A stretch of 64,000 bases of DNA from Gymnopilus junonius (taxonomy: Eukaryota; Basidiomycota; Agaricomycetes; Agaricales; Galerinaceae). Each line of letters opens with the position of its first letter. Positions within the stretch are counted from its first letter, which is position 1. The stretch covers positions 62,001 to 126,000 of the forward strand of contig JADNYJ010000044.1 in the NCBI GenBank assembly GCA_015501075.1. Reading direction: 5' to 3'. Of the stretch, positions 59,934 to 64,000 are shown piece after piece. The notes under the pieces are model-generated. The model worked only from the letters and a program-made list of their open reading frames with translations, searched no databases and was not told the DNA's origin. The translations under genes and the position numbers were made by a program.

Positions 59934-62900
59934 TCATAGTTCATCTATCTTGCCTGCTACACTCTCCACGGCCTCTTTCAACTTGAAGGATTCCTTGATT
60001 ACGAGGTCGTTTTCGTCCTCGCCGCACTCGGCGATGAATGTGGCCGTCTCGCCGACAAGTCCTGTACAATTGCCATAGCAGTCAATAAATATTAACGCCT
60101 TTTACCAACACATTCACATACCGAGTAATTTACCCCCTTTAGAATGCCAGACGGCTTGCGCACACTCCAGAGCAAAGAGGCGCACCCTGGAATCTTCGGA
60201 CCTCGTATGCATAAGGATGTTTAGGTTGATCGTTTTCAGAAGCGTGTCGTCCGTAACATTTTCAATTAGAGCACCGAAGCATTCTTGAAGTAAAGACTTT
60301 CCATCCAAAAAGTTGAGCCTGACGCAAACTTCCACTTGGGCTGTCAGCGGCGTGGAAATTTGGCGAAGTTTATCATCTCTCCAGAAGCCTAGAAGTTGCC
60401 AAAATTTAGAACCAAAATGGTTCAAAGGACCCAGAAAATTCTCACCTCCATCGTCAAAGTTCAAGGTTCGAGTGAGGATCTGGATAACAGAGGACCAAAG
60501 ATCGAGGTTTTCCGCAGTCGAGGTCGTAAAGGAGGTTAAAATGTCGCTGAATTGCTGCTGGAGGAAGGACATATAAGGCACCATTAGACCCTAGATAGGA
60601 CCATTGGTCAATTACACTTAATCACAAAGAATACTATCAAATTGGCAGTGAATTACCTTGAAGAAGTCTAGGAGGCTGATATACAGGTGTCCGAATGTGA
60701 CTTTGCGACCCGTGTCACCTAGCAAGCAATCATTAAGATGTGTCGCAACGCATAAGTCTGAAGACATACTCGGCTCTTCGACAAATGCCCAGTCGTATAA
60801 ACGACGGAACAGGGGTTTGAAGGCGGTCTCGTTCAATTTGACTACAAGTTCTTTGAATGCTGAGATAGTACGCGATTCGGCCTGCATATCATCTCGTTAG
60901 TTGACATGATATTGCCATCGAACTGTCCTTACATTGTAGTCTGCCTTCACAATATTCAAAGCCTCTAAGAAGATTTTGAACGATGAACGCAAATGTTCCA
61001 GGACTGTAGGACGATCGGCATGTTGCAGAGCACGTCCAAGCACATCGAAATACGCAGATATCTTGGCCTAACGGAAACTAGTTGTAAGAATTGACCAGCA
61101 GAATGTGAGTTAAACTGACCAGTTTGTTGGACTGTGTCAATTGTTGCCACATATCCAATAACGTCGGAATAAGTACTTTTGAAGGCGTGCGCTTAGCGAG
61201 AGACTTCGCCAAAGACGACAAAGACAAAGACAAAGGTTTGGATGTTGCCGACGTCTGGTCTATATACAAGAACACAACTTGATTTACTTCGCTGCTTCCC
61301 CAGAAGGTTGGTATAGTTGACAATAAACCATGGAGGATAGCAAACGCATCTTCGAACAAAGCTATTGACAGTCGTAAGTACGGGGTTATACAAAGTGAAC
61401 AGAAACTCACCCGCGTCATGATCTCGAAGAACAGTGATACTCTGTGATATAATTGACCGGAAGAATGGAATAATGCGGGGACCAAGCTTGACCCTTTGAA
61501 GGCATCAGACAGACGAAAGAAAAAAAGACAATTTAGAACGTACGACAGTGCTGCCAGGGCACCCAAAGCCTGCCGGGCAGTGTCCTTTTCCTTGCTGGAA
61601 GAGAGCACTAATGGAGTAATTTCTGATAGAGCACCCTCTTCTCCCGGAGACATAGTGCTTGCAATCGACTTAATGGCTTGTAATGCATTGATGGTCACCT
61701 GAGGCTCTCTACGGGTAGAAAGAACGTCCTTCACTGATGCCAATGCCTTAATTACAGAGCTGCTGAGTGCCGGGCGCATCCTTGTGGATACATCTGGCAG
61801 CCTCTTCGCAAGAAGTTCCAATGCACCTGCTTGAACCTGTACACGATTGTTGAATATACGGTGCAGAATTTCGCGAGATGTACTCACCTTAACATTGCCT
61901 GATTGGAGCATCGACCGCACAGATTCGCTAAAGTCCACAACTGACATTCCGCTGATAAGCTTGTTCAGAGTTAAGCGGGCAGCGTCGGATATTTCTTCGA
62001 CCTTCGTCTCGCTAGATGCCCCTTCTAGCAAAGTTGCCAGAGTAATGAGCTTAGAGATCACTGAACTGATAGAGACGTCGTTCTCCGAGGCGTTTATATT
62101 TGACCCCTTTGGCCTAAAGGCATGACCAATGAAAATGATCAAAGCTTGAGCACGACGTCTCAAGATGGTGGAAGAAGATGCCGAATGATCTCCATCGCTA
62201 GAATCTAGTAAGCATCCTTGCAGTATGTTATTTATCAGAAGAAGTCATACGTGATTGCTTCCAAGAAAATGGGCTGTATTGACGCTGGATCAATTATATG
62301 TTTGACAATTCGACTGCTTTCCTGCAGGACCTCGTTTGCAGTCTGTTTGAGAAGCATTAAAGGGGAATAACAGCAAAGAAGACGAATCACCGACATAGAG
62401 TTGCTGAGCATAGCTGATGTGCTGAAAGATTGCTATGGGCAAAGACAGGGAATTGTGAGCTTCTTCTGGTGACTGCCTGACGAGGCGGTTGGCAATTTTC
62501 TCAATTAAGAGCATGGAAACAGGGGCTGTGAAATCTCGGGCCCCAAGGACATCAACAAGGTGCGAGAAGAAGCTACAAAACAATACTCAGCATGATTACT
62601 GGATCAAGAAAAGACACTTAAAACCTACTTATTGCGTCGATGACGGGGTATATGGTTAGCAGCATCAGAAAAAACACGAAGGAACTCTCTTGAAGCAAGA
62701 TATAGGTCCAACGGCTGAGAACGAGCCTCTTTTAAAGAAGATACCATGACAGGAATGATCCCGTCGATCGTCTACAAATAATGACGTATGAGAACAAGTA
62801 TTCGTAAGCGAGGCAGGGTCGTGGCGTACCTGCTGAACGACCTTAAAGTTGTAGCTGTCATCGCGGTGGAAAACATTTGATCCCATAAAAGTGAAGACAG

Positions 62901-64000
62901 GCATAACGTTGTAGAGAACCGACTCAGGCGCCAGACGGGCCAAACTGGCTATCAAGAGAAGAGCTTGGTGGAATGTCTGAGGGTTACCGGATACTATGCA
63001 ATAATGAGCACTTTCATCTCAAAGTTTGTGCTTATTACTGACCTCTTATCACCTCAACTAAGATATCGAGCCGTATTACACTTGGTGATAAGTTCGGCAC
63101 ATCCTGGAAAATCAGAGTGTGAAATATTAGTTGGGCAACAGATATAACAAAAGACAACTAACAATAATTTTAGAAGCGGCACTTTCAAGTGCAGACATTA
63201 AAAGTTGCTGAATATAGCTGACATCAGCCTGCGCAGGTGACAGAGCTTGCACGGTCTTGCTTAACGTGTCTAATAGGTGAGAAATGAGGTCTAGCGAGCC
63301 TGGCAACGATTTTGATCCCAAGATCTCAACGAGAAGGCCCAAGCGAGGAAGGATGTCGTCAGTAGGCCTGGTATAAATATTAATTGATGTGACGCGAAGA
63401 AATTCATATAAACGCACTCCGTGGTTTTCACTCGTTTAGCGCGTGGGCTCGAAGTTGGTCCAACAGGTGTGTATAGGTCGAGCAAATGAATGATCAGCGG
63501 CACATCTTCTAAAATTGCTGATAGGACGCGTCTGGCCAATGATTGCTAGAGGAAAGTTTAAACGCTACCCTACATGTCAGGAACATACTCACATTAGTAG
63601 AATCTTGTGAGCCAACTTCTATTAGGACCTCACTGAGGATATATTTCCTCTTTTGATTCAGAGAAGTAAAAAGCCCGGATTCGATTGTGTGCACAAGAGC
63701 ATCCTGCGCCGGTAGAGGTGTGCCTGTGGAGAGGATCAACAAATGTCATGGGGCGATTTGAAAGGGAAGGAACATACCTGAGCGGAAAAAGGTGCGTATT
63801 CCCTGCAAAAGATCGTCCCATGCTTGAGCTGTCTCGTTGAGATATCCCGCAGCACTCGAGTCATAGCAAGACAAAAGACGTGTTGCGAATTCCTCTGACA
63901 CGGAAGAAAATGTATCAGTTGGCTGTATCGATGAAACTTTCTTGATCATGGCGTGGACAGTAGGGAGGAGGATCTGGATCTTTGCTTTGTTGCTGATGGG
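59934..64000 (-). CDS. UTP10: U3 snoRNP-associated HEAT-repeat protein Utp10 (C-terminal part)
   Basis: Component of the SSU processome (t-UTP subcomplex) needed for 35S rRNA transcription and 18S processing in the nucleolus. The 5' part of the gene lies beyond the right edge. Right to left, exons include 63778-64000, 63593-63723, 63418-63545, 63163-63367, 63043-63103, 62830-62993, 62629-62771, 62395-62572, 62251-62342 and then a series down to the stop at 59934. Phases agree throughout. The sequence is a chain of HEAT-like helix pairs (AGALELLAKRLPDVSTRMRP, LGALAALS, LGPRIIPFFRSI). The BP28CT-like end is recognisable by LFRRLYDWAFVEE, HLYISLLDFFK, LNFDDG and the very conserved end ETATFIAECGEDENDLVIKE. 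Convergent with the kinase gene. Confidence 0.9.

Overview
The window looks like nuclear DNA of an agaricomycete-type basidiomycete. Nearly every gene is split by short introns of about 45-60 bp with GT..AG (occasionally GC..AG) ends. The gene set is fungal: GAPDH with many tiny exons, an F-box/LRR protein, choline-phosphate cytidylyltransferase, a PAK-type kinase and the rDNA-processing HEAT-repeat protein Utp10. The mobile elements (a DIRS-like element with tyrosine recombinase, an integrase-core family, alpha-kinase-like genes, hAT-like non-autonomous elements) are of the kinds found in mushrooms. No tRNA, rRNA, CRISPR array or bacterial-type operon was seen.

Layout. 0-2.6 kb: 3' part of a coiled-coil protein gene (minus). 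3.4-4.9 kb: a secreted solute-binding-type protein (plus) and a possible small membrane protein (minus). 5.3-8.9 kb: two tandem GAPDH genes (minus), both with a 6-nt first exon and a 5-nt third exon. 9.3-15.1 kb: F-box/LRR protein, choline-phosphate cytidylyltransferase and a mitochondrial-looking protein, all minus. 15.2-19.8 kb: a mitochondrial helical-repeat (PPR-like) protein and a metal-dependent amidohydrolase (plus); the amidohydrolase has one frame break near its end. 20.3-21.7 kb: an SRPBCC/START-type protein (minus) and a small gene (plus).

22.1-34.1 kb is a mobile-element island. An integrase-core gene is split: its front half is at 22.13-22.88 kb (plus) and its back half at 32.11-31.27 kb (minus). 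A DIRS-like element is split in a complementary way: gag, RT, RNase H and the start of the recombinase are minus at 27.72-23.92 kb, and the recombinase end is plus at 32.11-32.78 kb. Flipping the roughly 9.2 kb between 22,876 and 32,113 puts both back in order, so I infer one inversion. The island carries many CGA-to-TGA nonsense changes. A 590-bp hAT-like MITE with a perfect 8-bp target duplication lies at 33.44-34.03 kb.

35.5-43.1 kb: a decayed basidiomycete-family gene, a FAD-dependent oxidoreductase, an APH-type phosphotransferase and two small low-complexity proteins. 44.4-53.2 kb: a duplicated block whose unit is a head-to-head pair, a small protein with a hydrophobic N-terminus (minus) and a protein-kinase-like gene (plus). 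Both small-protein copies are open; of the kinase copies only 50.2-51.5 kb is intact, with decayed copies or fragments at 46.5, 47.9 and 51.9 kb.

53.5-59.5 kb: a large CRIB-domain PAK-type kinase gene that shows twelve frame breaks, all of the same -1 sense, between 55.58 and 58.61 kb. 59.9-64 kb: the C-terminal part of Utp10 (minus), convergent with the kinase and running off the right edge.

Functionally, the intact genes are mostly unconnected housekeeping or accessory genes. The only strong local logic is paralogy (the GAPDH pair; the small-protein/kinase block) and the rearranged transposon island.
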